64,000 nt of DNA from Zoogloea sp016790385 (GTDB lineage: Bacteria > Pseudomonadota > Gammaproteobacteria > Burkholderiales > Rhodocyclaceae). This document shows, piece by piece, positions 52,731 to 62,182 of the stretch; within the stretch, counting starts at the first letter, position 1; every line of letters starts with the position of its first letter. The notes beneath the pieces were generated by a model, which saw only the letters and a list, made by a program, of their open reading frames with translations, was not told the origin of the DNA and ran no database searches. The position numbers and the translations under genes were made by a program. The stretch lies in the NCBI RefSeq assembly GCF_041916735.1, contig NZ_JAYRYY010000014.1; one strand, given 5' to 3'.

Positions 52731-54298
52731 GCAGCAACCGTCCTGACAGTGGCGGACGGCCCCAATTCTGCCTCCACGGCCGCGTCAATCGCTTCAAGAG
52801 TGGGAAACTCGGGAACACGACAGCCAATGGCTTCGATGATGTTCATCGACGGCAGCGGCAAGGAGCGTAGCTCGCCCGCGTTGATCTGCGTGCTTCCGGC
52901 GATGGCCCTGAGGTGGCGATCCACCACGCTGCTTGCCAGCAGCGCAGACAGTCCGCGCACCTCGGAAAGAGACATGCGCCCACCCGGACGATGGATGTAG
53001 TTCAGGTGATTCTCAAGGCCGATGACCGCGCCGGGCAGCGTGCCGAGATAGGGCGCGCATGTGACCCTGCGCGGATTTTCCTTCGGTGAGAACCGCCGCA
53101 TGAGCACCATGGGAGTATTTACCACCAGAGTCCAAGCGTTAGCGGCAGTGGCGCGGACATGCTCCAGCTTCTTGAAGACGGGCCAGTTGATTTCCTGCTG
53201 GCCCACATGCTGCATCCAGAGAAGTGGCACCGTGTCATGACTAGGCTGCGCACGGATGTATTCCTTGCACCGGAATGCGACAACCGGGCCGGTGCTGACC
53301 TTTAGACCATGCGAGGCAAGGGTCGCAGACCAGGCATCCATCAGACTGACGCCCTCCGACGGCAGGGTCACAGTTGCATCTCCATCGTCAGCCACGATTC
53401 GCTCTGAGGGCACAGCCTGCACAGACGCTTGATCCAGATCGGAAACGCCCTGGCTGCAAGTGAACAGGACGTTCAGCCCGCTTTCTCGAACAGCCCGCCC
53501 GGTGGCCCATGCGATCACTGTTTCCTGAAGTACGGCATCTTCCTCGAAGCTGTCCCGGCGACTCTCGAACGCATGCAGGCTATCCATCGACAGATACCGA
53601 AGCATGGTGTGGCGAACAGCCTTGAAGTATCGGCCATTCATCCAGCTGCGCGGCACAATAAAGCACCAGCGGCCATTGGCCGGCGTGAGGCGCGCGGTTG
53701 CAGCCATGAAAAGGCCATAGACGTTAGGCTGACCATAGACGGCATAGGCGTGGCGGCGAGCCCGTTCATCGCTTGCCTTGTTGAGCTTGAAGAACGGAGG
53801 ATTGGCGATGGTAAGCAGACCTTCGACGGGCTCACCACGCAGCGCCAGCTCAGAAAGCAGGAAATCTTCACAACGGATGACGTAGTCGAACCGAACGCCG
53901 GCCGCGGTGCAGACTTCGGTGATGCTCCGGCACAGGGATTCCAAGGTGGGGATCAATCGCTGATCCTGTTCGTACAACAGAAGCTCAATGCTGGCTGGGA
54001 GATCTGGCTTCTCCAGCAAGGCCTCGACCACGGCAGCGATCAGGACACCGCCTCCCGCACTGGGCTCCAGCACACGGACGTGCGGAAGATCAACGGACTG
54101 CACCAAGCGCCGTGCCATGAACTTGGCGATCTTCGGCGGGGTCATGAACTGCCCGGCGGCCTTTTGCTCATCCCGCGTGATTCCTGTGACGAACAATCGA
54201 CCCGCGCGATGCGCAAAGTCCAGCAGAGACTCCCCCCAGTCACCCGGCGGGTTACCGGGAATCGATTTCACGGTGATTGGTTGCTGTCTTTTTTCCAT
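52727..54298 (-). CDS. N6-adenine DNA methyltransferase of a PstI-type restriction-modification system
   Basis: A 523-aa methyltransferase: motif X/I region GQFMTPPKIAKFMARRLV and VLEPSAGGGVLIAAV (SAM binding), catalytic motif IV NPPF (IANPPFFKLN), and a C-terminal target-recognition half (HLRAIAGSTQINAGELRSLPLP). The start at 54298 (MEKRQQPITV) follows GGGGAAAA; the longer frame begins upstream of the mapped promoter. It is the first gene of an M-R-transposase operon. Confidence 0.9.
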   Translation of the reverse strand: MEKRQQPITVKSIPGNPPGDWGESLLDFAHRAGRLFVTGITRDEQKAAGQFMTPPKIAKFMARRLVQSVDLPHVRVLEPSAGGGVLIAAVVEALLEKPDLPASIELLLYEQDQRLIPTLESLCRSITEVCTAAGVRFDYVIRCEDFLLSELALRGEPVEGLLTIANPPFFKLNKASDERARRHAYAVYGQPNVYGLFMAATARLTPANGRWCFIVPRSWMNGRYFKAVRHTMLRYLSMDSLHAFESRRDSFEEDAVLQETVIAWATGRAVRESGLNVLFTCSQGVSDLDQASVQAVPSERIVADDGDATVTLPSEGVSLMDAWSATLASHGLKVSTGPVVAFRCKEYIRAQPSHDTVPLLWMQHVGQQEINWPVFKKLEHVRATAANAWTLVVNTPMVLMRRFSPKENPRRVTCAPYLGTLPGAVIGLENHLNYIHRPGGRMSLSEVRGLSALLASSVVDRHLRAIAGSTQINAGELRSLPLPSMNIIEAIGCRVPEFPTLEAIDAAVEAELGPSATVRTVAA

Positions 54299-54325
54299 TG
54301 TTTTCCCCAACCAGCACCCACAACA

Positions 54326-54382
54326 AAATCCGGTTTCATGATAGCTCGGCAGCCCGAGCCCGACAACGCTCAAATCCGGTTT
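54326..54382 (-). promoter_or_regulatory. Operator-like repeats around the restriction-modification promoter
   Basis: Two exact 11-bp direct repeats (AAATCCGGTTT) lie at 54326-54336 and 54372-54382, on either side of the promoter, and a 16-bp inverted repeat GCTCGG-cagc-CCGAGC (54344-54359) fills the spacer between -10 and -35. This layout suggests a self-regulating control circuit; no separate controller (C) protein gene is seen. Confidence 0.5.
54338..54366 (-). promoter_or_regulatory. Sigma70 promoter of the restriction-modification operon
   Basis: On the minus strand TTGTCG (54366-54361), a 17-nt spacer and TATCAT (54343-54338); the start of transcription would be near 54331, leaving a leader of about 33 nt before the methyltransferase ATG. 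Confidence 0.7.
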
Positions 54383-54442
54383 TCCTCCATAACTACGAAT
54401 CCGCTTCCTGCCCAATCAACACCGTCTGATAAGGATATCCGG

Positions 54443-54470
54443 TAAAAAAGAGCCCCGCACAAAGCGGGGC
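54443..54470 (-). terminator. Rho-independent terminator of the 5'-nucleotidase gene
   Basis: On the minus strand gccccgc-tttgt-gcggggc is followed by tcttttttacc. It lies about 33 bp beyond the nucleotidase stop codon and shields the restriction-modification promoter from read-through. Confidence 0.88.
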
Positions 54471-54502
54471 CGAATTGAGCGGCGCTCCTTACACGAGGAC
54501 GC

Positions 54503-56344
54503 TCAAGGGGTTTCGAGGTATTGCCGGGTGCTGCGGTTGGCGCTGGCGGGCTTGGCCAGGGGCGACTTGTTGCGCACGTACTGGAGGAAGGAGTCGGCGT
54601 AGTCCAGGAAGGTGTCTTCCCGCTGGGCGGCAGGAATGGCCTTCAGGGTGTCGTACTTGTCGCCCCCGTCAGCGGTGAAGTTGTTGGTGATCACCTTGTA
54701 GCTGGCAGCCGGGTCGAGGGGCTTCCAGGTGCCGGTGCTGTCACGCAGTTCCAGGTTGCTGACGCGGCTGCCCTTGGCCTGATTCATGTCCACCGCGAAG
54801 CGCAGGCCGCCGGTGTAGGGGTAGGCGCCGGTGCCGGTGCCGTTGATCACCGAATCCACCCCGTCCTCCAGGGCCGACTTGACCTGGGCTCCGTTCATGA
54901 CCAGGCGGTAAAGGGTGTTCTTGAAGGGCAGCAGGGTATACACCTTGCCCACGGTGATGTTGCCCGCGGGCACATCCACTCGCACACCACCGGCGTTCTG
55001 GAGGCTGATGTCGGCGCCGCCGAAGCGTTGCCCCTGCTCCAGAAAGGCCTCGGCCACCAGTTGCTGGATGTCGCCGCCCTGGGCCACCACGGTGGCGTCC
55101 AGATTGCACACGTCACCCAGGGAAGAGCGGCTGGTGTCACGCTTGCTGCCGGGCACCCGGCGCAGGCACAGGTTTTCGGAGGCCGTGCCGGCGACCTGGA
55201 GGCCAAGGGCGTCCTTGGCGGCCTTGAAGGGCGCCAGGGCCGCAGTGGCGGCGGCATCAGGGGTGGTGGTGAGGAACACGCCCGAGGCATCGAGCTGGCT
55301 GCGGTAGGCGGCGGCGTCGGCGCTGGAGGCGGCGGTGCTGCCCACCTTGTAGCTGTCGCCCACCAGCACCTGGGGCTTGCCGCTGCATGCGGTGACGTTG
55401 CCACTGGCGTCGAACTTCACGTCCAGGGCACCCACCGCGTAGGAATACTGCCAGGCCTGGGCGATGCAGACCTTGCGGCCGTCCTTGTCCACCGCCTGGG
55501 TGGGGTAGGCGCCCGACGGGGTGAGGCCGTAGCTCTTCATGCTGTCGGGGCCGAGCAGGGTGTGGGAGTCACCACCGATGATCACGTCGACGCCGGAGAG
55601 TTTGGGGGCAATGGCCTTGTCGGCCGAGTAGCCCAGGTGGGACAGCAGGATGATCTTGTTGACGCCACGCAGCTTGAGTTCGTCGATCACCGACTGGGCG
55701 CCGGCGGCCTCATCGAGGAAGCGGGTGCTGGCATCGGGGCGAGAGGCGAACTGGGTCTTGTCCTTCACGGTGAGGCCGACCACACCGATCTTCTGGCCAT
55801 CCTTCTCGATGATCCTGTAGGCGCTCATGCGGCCGGCCAGCGCCGTGCCGGCGGCGGGTTCGATGTTGGCGGACAGCACCGGTGTCTTGCAGGTGCCCGC
55901 ATGGAGGTAGTCGATGAACTTGACCAGGCCGGCATCGGCGCCATCGAACTCGTGGTTGCCGATGGTGAAGGCATCAAAGCAGACGGTGTTCATCAGGGTG
56001 GCGTCGGCCTGGCCCTCGCTCTGGGTGTAATACAGGTCGCCGGTGATGGCGTCGCCGGCGTGCAGCTTGAGGACATTGCGGCCAGGTGTGGCGAGGGCCG
56101 CCATGGCTGCCGTGACCCGCGGGAAGCCGCCCAGTTCGACGGTCACCGAGCGGCTGACGCCGGCCGCGTCCTTGAGGGTCAGGGCGGTGGTTTCCGCATC
56201 CAGATGGGAATGGTGGTCATTGATGTGCAGGATCGTCAGATCCATCGCGCGGGAAGCGCCGTCCCCTCCGCCACCGCAGGCAGCCAGGGAAAGGGCACAG
56301 ACGGAAAGAGCCAGCACGGTTCGGGAGCTTCGCAGGAGGGTCAT
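54503..56344 (-). CDS. Lipoprotein 5'-nucleotidase/2',3'-cyclic phosphodiesterase (UshA/NadN family)
   Basis: A 613-aa envelope enzyme. Lipoprotein signal peptide with lipobox LSLAAC, then a metallophosphatase domain (LTILHINDHHSHLD, KLHAGDAITGD, IGNHEFDGADAGL, ILLSHLGYSADK, IIGGDSHTLLG), giving all the metal-binding Asp/His/Asn residues, and the C-terminal nucleotidase domain (about 410-600, SLQNAGGVRVDVPAGNITVG). It scavenges phosphate and nucleosides from extracellular nucleotides. The start MTLLRSSRTVL places the signal peptide at the N-terminus. No Pho box was recognised upstream. Confidence 0.92.
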   Translation of the reverse strand: MTLLRSSRTVLALSVCALSLAACGGGGDGASRAMDLTILHINDHHSHLDAETTALTLKDAAGVSRSVTVELGGFPRVTAAMAALATPGRNVLKLHAGDAITGDLYYTQSEGQADATLMNTVCFDAFTIGNHEFDGADAGLVKFIDYLHAGTCKTPVLSANIEPAAGTALAGRMSAYRIIEKDGQKIGVVGLTVKDKTQFASRPDASTRFLDEAAGAQSVIDELKLRGVNKIILLSHLGYSADKAIAPKLSGVDVIIGGDSHTLLGPDSMKSYGLTPSGAYPTQAVDKDGRKVCIAQAWQYSYAVGALDVKFDASGNVTACSGKPQVLVGDSYKVGSTAASSADAAAYRSQLDASGVFLTTTPDAAATAALAPFKAAKDALGLQVAGTASENLCLRRVPGSKRDTSRSSLGDVCNLDATVVAQGGDIQQLVAEAFLEQGQRFGGADISLQNAGGVRVDVPAGNITVGKVYTLLPFKNTLYRLVMNGAQVKSALEDGVDSVINGTGTGAYPYTGGLRFAVDMNQAKGSRVSNLELRDSTGTWKPLDPAASYKVITNNFTADGGDKYDTLKAIPAAQREDTFLDYADSFLQYVRNKSPLAKPASANRSTRQYLETP

Positions 56345-56452
56345 CGCAGTCGCCGGGAGTTTGAATGCCCGGGAGACTATTCCGCGCCCGTTAAACGCCG
56401 GTGAACGGCGCATGACAGCCGCAGGATACGCGGCCGCGCGATACAGAAGTGC

Positions 56453-57100
56453 TCAGACCCGCAGGCCGGCGCGGGTCATCAACAGCAGGGCCTGGGCCCG
56501 GCTGGTCACGCCGAGGGCGCGCAGAATGGCCGACACATGCACCTTGACGGTGCCTTCGGAAAGCCCGAGAAACTCGGCGATGTCCCGGTTGGACTTGCCC
56601 TGGGCTACCAGCTCCAGCACCCGCCCCTGGGCGGCGGTCAGCTGGAAACGCTCGGCGAAGGCCATGCTGGCGCGGCGGTTGCGGTTGCCCCCGTCGCCAC
56701 CGCTGGCCGCCTCGGGCGTGAAGACGCCCCCCGCGAGGATGGTGCGCACCGCCTCGATCAGGGTGTTGCTGGGGCTGGCCTTGGAGACGAAGCCCGAGGC
56801 CCCGGCCTTCATGGCCCGCTGCACCGACTCCCGATCATCGAGGGCCGACACCACCAGGGCCGGGACGTCAGGAAAACGCTTCGCCACCACGCCAAGCAGG
56901 GAAAAACCGTTGATCTCGGGCAGCATCAGATCGACCACCAGCAGATCGCAGTCCGGGTCGGCTTCGAGCAGGGCCAGCGCATCGGCGGCATTGCTGGCCT
57001 GCTCGCACACCACCCCTTCACCCACCTGCGCCAGGGTCAGGGCCATGGCCTCACGCACCAGGACGTGGTCTTCAATGATAAGGATTCGGGTCTGCATCAT
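56453..57100 (-). CDS. NarL/LuxR-family response regulator
   Basis: A 215-aa regulator: receiver with D57 (LLVVDLMLPEINGF), then a LuxR-type HTH at about 150-212 (LTAAQGRVLELVAQGKSNRDIAEFLG). A start 3 nt later (MQTRILII) is equally possible. It is divergent from the TonB receptor operon whose last gene encodes a hybrid kinase with no regulator of its own, so it is the probable partner and controller of that operon. Confidence 0.9.
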   Translation of the reverse strand: MMQTRILIIEDHVLVREAMALTLAQVGEGVVCEQASNAADALALLEADPDCDLLVVDLMLPEINGFSLLGVVAKRFPDVPALVVSALDDRESVQRAMKAGASGFVSKASPSNTLIEAVRTILAGGVFTPEAASGGDGGNRNRRASMAFAERFQLTAAQGRVLELVAQGKSNRDIAEFLGLSEGTVKVHVSAILRALGVTSRAQALLLMTRAGLRV

Positions 57101-57210
57101 CGCAGTGTATACGGGGAATTCAACCTAAATTGGGTATCCATGCAGTTTAGCCTACCCAGACTCAGGCAAAACGTAGAAAATCGGGCTCCCGGGCCGTAAT
57201 GGCGTAAATC

Positions 57211-59295
57211 ATGCCCACTCACCTCGCCACGCCACGCTCCCAGATCCTTCGCCGCCTCGCCTTCCTGACCTTCGCGCCATTCCTGGCCCTGCCGACCCGG
57301 GCACTGGCAGCCGACTCCGCGGATGCAGTCGAGGCGGCCTACCTGGCCGACCTTCCGGTGGTGCTGTCGGCCACCCGACTCCAGCAGGCCCGCGCCGACA
57401 CCCCGGGATCGGTCACGGTGATCGACCGCCACATGATCCGCGCCGCGGGCGTCCGCAACATCCACGAACTTTTCCTGCTGGTGCCCGGCTTCCAGGTTGG
57501 CATGCACACGGGCAACCGGCCTCTGGTGACCTACCACGGGCTGTCCGACGAAGCCCCCCGGCGCATGCTGGTGCAGGTGGACGGACGCTCGGTGTATTCC
57601 CCCTACTTCATTGCCGGAGTCGAATGGAACCAGCTCGGGGTGGATATCGACGATATCGAACGCATTGAGGTGTTCCGCGGCTCCAATTCCGCCGCCTACG
57701 GCAGCAATGCCTTCCTCGGCGTGGCCAACATCATCACCCGCGCGCCCTTCGAGACCCACGGCGGCAGCGTGCGCTACCGGGCCGGTGACGGCGGCGTGAA
57801 TGATGTCGCGGTGCGTGTCGGGCGGCGCCTCGGCGAGGTGGATCTGCGCCTCACCGCGGCGCGCAACCAGGACAACGGGTTTGCCGGCATCAACGACTGG
57901 CGCAAGGCTGAGCTGGCCACCCTGCGGGCAGACTGGGCCATCGATCACAACCATGTGCTGGAGTTTCAGGCCGGCTGGACCAACAATGACCTGGGCACGG
58001 GCAAGGACGACAACGCCACCGACCCCGAACGCAGCTCACGCGTCACCACCAGTTTCGGACTGCTGCGGTGGCGTCATGTGCCGGCTCCGGATGAGGAAGT
58101 GAGCGTGACCTGGTATCACCAGGAGGAGAACGGCCATGACCGTTATGGCCTGAGCGTGCCGGTCCCGCCCCGGCAGTCGGGTCTTCCGGTGACCATCGCC
58201 ATACCCTTCGATTTCGACTATGGCTTCCGGGCCGTCCGGGATGATCTGGAGATCCAGCGCATCACCAGCCCCGCCGCCGGGCTTCGGGCCGTGCTTGGCG
58301 CCGGCATGCGCGAGGACCGGCTCACGGCCCCCTTGCGTTTCAATTCCGCGCAGCAGGTGCGCAGCGGGGTCAATCGCGCCTTTGCCAACCTTGAGTGGCG
58401 CGCCTCACCCCACTGGCTGTTCAACGCCGGGTTCATGGTCGAGCACAACTCCCTCACCGGAACTTCGCTGGCACCCCGGGCCTCAGCCAATTATCATATG
58501 ACGGAAAGCCAGACCCTGCGCTTTTCCGTCAATCGTTCACACCGGAGCCCGATCGCCTTCGAACAGAAATCCAGCATGATCTTTACCAACTCCGCCCCCG
58601 TCGTCACGCCGGTAATGACGATCCCCGCAGGCACACCCATCTCCCAGACCTTCCGGCCTTCCCCCGGCTTGAGGGCGGAACGCGTCACCACCTACGAGAT
58701 CGGTTACCTGGCGGAGTTGCGCCCACTGCATGTGAGTTTCGACGCCCGCCTGTTCCTCGAACGTGCGCGCGACCTCATCGAGATGCGCCTGGAGAGATCC
58801 ACCGTCGGGCTGGTCCCCCGCGACAACACGCGCTACTTCGCCAATAGCGGGGAGGCCGACATCCGCGGGCTGGAAGCCGTCGCCACCTGGCGACCCACCA
58901 CCGGCACCTGGCTTACCGTGCAGCACACCGAGCTGCGTATCGACGGCCCCGGCAACCCGGCCACCGCCAGCGGCGCCCAACCCAGCGCCTGGGTGGCCAA
59001 TTCCGCCCCCCGCCACAGCTCCGCACTGTTCGGCGCCTGGGAGTTTCTCCCCCGCTGGCAGGTGAGCGTGGCGCGCCGCTGGGTGGGAGGCATGAGCTGG
59101 TACTCGGATACGGATCACCGCGTCGGCGCCTACCGCCAGCTCGACATCCAGCTGAGCCATCGCCTTCCTGCCGAGCTGCTCCGGGGCGAAGTGTCCCTGA
59201 CCGCGCGCAACATTGACGGCGACGAAGAGACTTTCGCCCCCGGCGCTTCCTGGTGGGGCAGCCGGATCTTCGGCACCTTGCAGGTCGAATTCTGA
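57211..59295 (+). CDS. TonB-dependent outer-membrane receptor
   Basis: A 694-aa receptor with signal peptide (about 1-34, ending TRALAAD), plug domain (VVLSATRLQQARADTPGSVTVIDRHMI, ... RIEVFRGSNSAAYGSNAFLGVANIITR) and a C-terminal barrel ending in an aromatic residue (GTLQVEF). The ligand is unknown. The proximal Ton-box-like stretch is probably PVVLSATR. It lies 5 bp before an ABC-type binding protein gene and is divergent from a NarL-type regulator. Confidence 0.93.
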   Translation: MPTHLATPRSQILRRLAFLTFAPFLALPTRALAADSADAVEAAYLADLPVVLSATRLQQARADTPGSVTVIDRHMIRAAGVRNIHELFLLVPGFQVGMHTGNRPLVTYHGLSDEAPRRMLVQVDGRSVYSPYFIAGVEWNQLGVDIDDIERIEVFRGSNSAAYGSNAFLGVANIITRAPFETHGGSVRYRAGDGGVNDVAVRVGRRLGEVDLRLTAARNQDNGFAGINDWRKAELATLRADWAIDHNHVLEFQAGWTNNDLGTGKDDNATDPERSSRVTTSFGLLRWRHVPAPDEEVSVTWYHQEENGHDRYGLSVPVPPRQSGLPVTIAIPFDFDYGFRAVRDDLEIQRITSPAAGLRAVLGAGMREDRLTAPLRFNSAQQVRSGVNRAFANLEWRASPHWLFNAGFMVEHNSLTGTSLAPRASANYHMTESQTLRFSVNRSHRSPIAFEQKSSMIFTNSAPVVTPVMTIPAGTPISQTFRPSPGLRAERVTTYEIGYLAELRPLHVSFDARLFLERARDLIEMRLERSTVGLVPRDNTRYFANSGEADIRGLEAVATWRPTTGTWLTVQHTELRIDGPGNPATASGAQPSAWVANSAPRHSSALFGAWEFLPRWQVSVARRWVGGMSWYSDTDHRVGAYRQLDIQLSHRLPAELLRGEVSLTARNIDGDEETFAPGASWWGSRIFGTLQVEF

Positions 59296-59300
59296 GCCAC

Positions 59301-60218
59301 ATGGCGCTCCTGCTGCGCACCCTTCTCCTACTGGCCCTGGCCATCGGCGGCAGCGCCGCCCTGGCGGGTCAGGCCTGCCTGGTCATGTCGGATGAAGCCA
59401 GCGCCTTCGGCGAAGCCGCCGAAGCCCTGGGTAACGAGCTGCGCAGCGCCGGGCATCGTCTGCTGTCTTTCCCGCCCCCCCTGCGGGCGGAGGACTCCGC
59501 CGCGCTCAACAATTGCGCCCTGATCGTCACCCTGGGGGCACGGGCGGCGCAGGGCATCGCGGCCCTCGCGCCGCGCAGCCTCATCCTGCACACCCTCCTG
59601 CCGCGAAGCGCCTACGAGCGCCTGCCTCTGCGCGCCGAAGACGCACGGCGGGTATCGGCAATCTTCATCGATCAACCCGCCTCCCGCCAGATCGAACTGC
59701 TTCGCGTCGCGCTTCCGGATTGGCAACGGGTGGCCCTGCTGGTCGGCCATGAGAGCCTCGAAATGGGGCAACGCCTGTATGCGGCGGCCCGCGATCGGCG
59801 ACTTCGCCCCACCCTCGCCCAACTCAACGAGGAAAGCGAGCTCTACCCCACCCTTCAACGCACGCTTGCCGAACCCAGCATTCTCCTGGCGGTGCCCGAT
59901 GCCACGGTTTACAACAACCGGACCATCTCCAACATCCTGCTCACCGCCTACCACCAGCGCTCCCCGGTGGTGGGCTTCTCGCCGGCCTACGTCAAGGCCG
60001 GCGCCCTGCTGGCCCTATACAGCACCCCGGCCCAGGTCGGCCAGCAAGCCGGCGAGGCGGCCCGTCTCGGGCTTGCCACCGGCAGCCTGCCTCCTCCCGC
60101 CGCGCCTCGCCACTTTCGCATCAGCACCAATCCTTATGTGGCCCGCTCCCTGGGCATCCAGCTTGAGGATCCGGCCTTCCTGCATGAGCGACTTGAACGC
60201 AGCGAGGGCAGCCAGTGA
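59301..60218 (+). CDS. ABC transporter substrate-binding-like periplasmic protein (DUF534 family)
   Basis: A 305-aa secreted protein: signal peptide (about 1-22, ending ALAGQAC) and a two-lobed periplasmic-binding fold of the DUF534/ABC_sub_bind type (CALIVTLGARAAQGIAALAP, SPVVGFSPAYVKAGALLALYS). No ABC permease or ATPase gene is nearby; instead a hybrid kinase gene overlaps its stop by GTGA. It is therefore more likely a ligand sensor for that kinase than a transport component. Confidence 0.82.
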   Translation: MALLLRTLLLLALAIGGSAALAGQACLVMSDEASAFGEAAEALGNELRSAGHRLLSFPPPLRAEDSAALNNCALIVTLGARAAQGIAALAPRSLILHTLLPRSAYERLPLRAEDARRVSAIFIDQPASRQIELLRVALPDWQRVALLVGHESLEMGQRLYAAARDRRLRPTLAQLNEESELYPTLQRTLAEPSILLAVPDATVYNNRTISNILLTAYHQRSPVVGFSPAYVKAGALLALYSTPAQVGQQAGEAARLGLATGSLPPPAAPRHFRISTNPYVARSLGIQLEDPAFLHERLERSEGSQ

Positions 60219-62104
60219 GCCGTCCCGACGACTGGGACATCCGCCCCCGCGCGGTCCTTATCGCGGCCCTGCCCACCATGGTGATGGCCGTGGTGCTGAT
60301 TGCCTACTTCACCTCGTCGCGGCTTTCCGATCTTGAGGATGCGCATGTCCAGCGCGGCAAGGCCCTGGCCCGGCAGCTCGCCGCGGCCAGCGAATACGGT
60401 GTCTTCTCCGGCAACCTGGAGAGCCTGCGCAAGCAGGCCAATGCCATCCTCCAGGAGAAGGACGTGGTGCGGGTCGCCGTGTTCAGCCCCCTCCACGAGG
60501 TACTGGCCGACAGCAGCCGCAATCCCCCCGCGATCAGCGCCCTGTCCGCCCGGGAGCGCAGCCAGCCGCTGCTCTTTCGCGAACAGGTGACCGGCCCCGG
60601 CATCACCCTGGACGACGCCTTCCTTGACGCTGGCAGCCCCACCCCCGCCCCCCAGGTCCGCCATGGTGAAGTGCTGGTGGAGATCAGCCGCGACTCCCTG
60701 CGGGCCGAGGAAGCCCGCCTGCTGCGCAATGCAATCCTGATGGTGGCCGCGGTACTGATCGCCAGCGTGGGCCTCGCCCTGCGCATGAGCCGGGGCATCG
60801 CCGGCCCCATCCTGCGGATCGCCTCCACGGTGGCGAGTTTCGGCCAGGGCAACCTCAGTGCCCGGGTGCCGGTGGAGGGAGGAAAAAGCCTGCGCGCCCT
60901 GGCCGAAGGCGTCAATGACATGGCCGACAAACTCAGCGCATCGCGGGACAACCTGGAGCGCCAGATCGAAGCCGCCACCCGTGAACTGATGCAGAAAAAG
61001 GAAGAGGCGGAACGGGGCAATCAGGCCAAGACCCGCTTCCTGGCGGCCGCCAGCCACGACCTGCGCCAGCCCATGCATGCCCTTGGTCTGTTCGTCGCCG
61101 AGCTGGGGCAAAAACAGCACGCTCCCGACACGCGGCGGCTGGTCGAACGCATCGCGGTCTCCGCCGAGACCATGGAGAACCTCCTCGACAGCCTGCTCGA
61201 CATCTCGCGCCTGGACGCCGGCGTGCTCGACCGACAGATCAAGCCTTTTCCCCTCCAACCCCTCTTCGAGCGGATCGACGTTGATTACCGGCGGGAAGCG
61301 GAACTCCACGGCCAGCGCCTGCGCCTGCGCCCCACCAACCTGTGGGTTGAAAGCGACCCGCTGCTCCTTGAGCGCATCATCCACAACCTCGTCAGCAACG
61401 CCCTGCGCTACGCCCCCGGCGGCACCGTGATGGTCGCCTGCCGCACCCGCAACGGCAAGGCGCGTCTTGAAGTGCGCGACAACGGGCCGGGCATCGCCCC
61501 CGAAGCGCAGGAAGCGATCTTTCAGGAGTTCGTCCAGCTCGACAACCCGGAGCGCAACCGGGCCAAGGGCCTCGGCCTGGGCCTCGCCATCGTCCGCCGT
61601 CTGACCGACCTGCTGTCCCATCACCTGGAGCTTCGCTCCACCCCCGGCCACGGCGCCCTCTTCGCCCTCGAACTGCCCCTCGCCCCCCCGGGCGTCGTCT
61701 CCGAGCGGCCGCCCCCCTCGCAGCCGCACTCCCTGCACGGCTTGAAAGTACTGCTGGTGGATGACGATGAGCTGGCCCTGGCCAGCACCACGGGCCTCCT
61801 TGAATCATGGGGCTGCACCGTCTCCGCCGCCAACACCGCAGAAACCCGGATGCCCGCCCTGGCCCGGCATCAAGCCCCCGACATCATCGTCTGCGACTAC
61901 CGGGTCGGCAGCGCCATGGACGGGCTCGCCGTCATCGACAACCTGCGCCAGCATTTCGGACACCAGGTCGCGGCTGTCATCCTCAGCGGCGACACCTCGG
62001 CGGCAGCCATCGCCAACGCCCGGCGCGCCGGCATTCCCCTGCTCCACAAGCCCGTCCGGCCAGCCCGGCTGCGCGCGCTGCTGCAACGCAAAACCCAAGC
62101 CTGA
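60215..62104 (+). CDS. Hybrid sensor histidine kinase with C-terminal receiver
   Basis: A 629-aa kinase: membrane helix (about 12-33), periplasmic CHASE8-like sensor (about 40-165), second helix (about 168-190), HAMP (about 192-245), HisKA with H281 (ASHDLRQPMHALGL), HATPase (NLVSNALRYAP, DNGPGI, GLGLAIV) and a receiver with D561 (IIVCDYRVGSAMDG). GTG start within the binding-protein stop. No HPT domain, so it may phosphorylate the NarL-type regulator directly. The LRQP variant of the H box is common in this kinase subgroup. Confidence 0.91.
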   Translation: MSRPDDWDIRPRAVLIAALPTMVMAVVLIAYFTSSRLSDLEDAHVQRGKALARQLAAASEYGVFSGNLESLRKQANAILQEKDVVRVAVFSPLHEVLADSSRNPPAISALSARERSQPLLFREQVTGPGITLDDAFLDAGSPTPAPQVRHGEVLVEISRDSLRAEEARLLRNAILMVAAVLIASVGLALRMSRGIAGPILRIASTVASFGQGNLSARVPVEGGKSLRALAEGVNDMADKLSASRDNLERQIEAATRELMQKKEEAERGNQAKTRFLAAASHDLRQPMHALGLFVAELGQKQHAPDTRRLVERIAVSAETMENLLDSLLDISRLDAGVLDRQIKPFPLQPLFERIDVDYRREAELHGQRLRLRPTNLWVESDPLLLERIIHNLVSNALRYAPGGTVMVACRTRNGKARLEVRDNGPGIAPEAQEAIFQEFVQLDNPERNRAKGLGLGLAIVRRLTDLLSHHLELRSTPGHGALFALELPLAPPGVVSERPPPSQPHSLHGLKVLLVDDDELALASTTGLLESWGCTVSAANTAETRMPALARHQAPDIIVCDYRVGSAMDGLAVIDNLRQHFGHQVAAVILSGDTSAAAIANARRAGIPLLHKPVRPARLRALLQRKTQA

Positions 62105-62182
62105 TGCAGGTGGGAGGCGCATCGGTTACTATCGAAGTCTCCAAGTCGCAAATCAATAACCAGTCCATAAAAGGGGGGAACA

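Noticed and set aside
54521..56404. A 627-codon plus-strand frame opposite the 5'-nucleotidase
   Set aside because: Antisense shadow; the nucleotidase has all metal ligands and a lipobox.
57100..57211. Binding sites for the NarL-type regulator between the divergent genes
   Set aside because: An imperfect palindrome (ACCTAAATTGGGT) is visible, but it does not match a known consensus and is unsupported.
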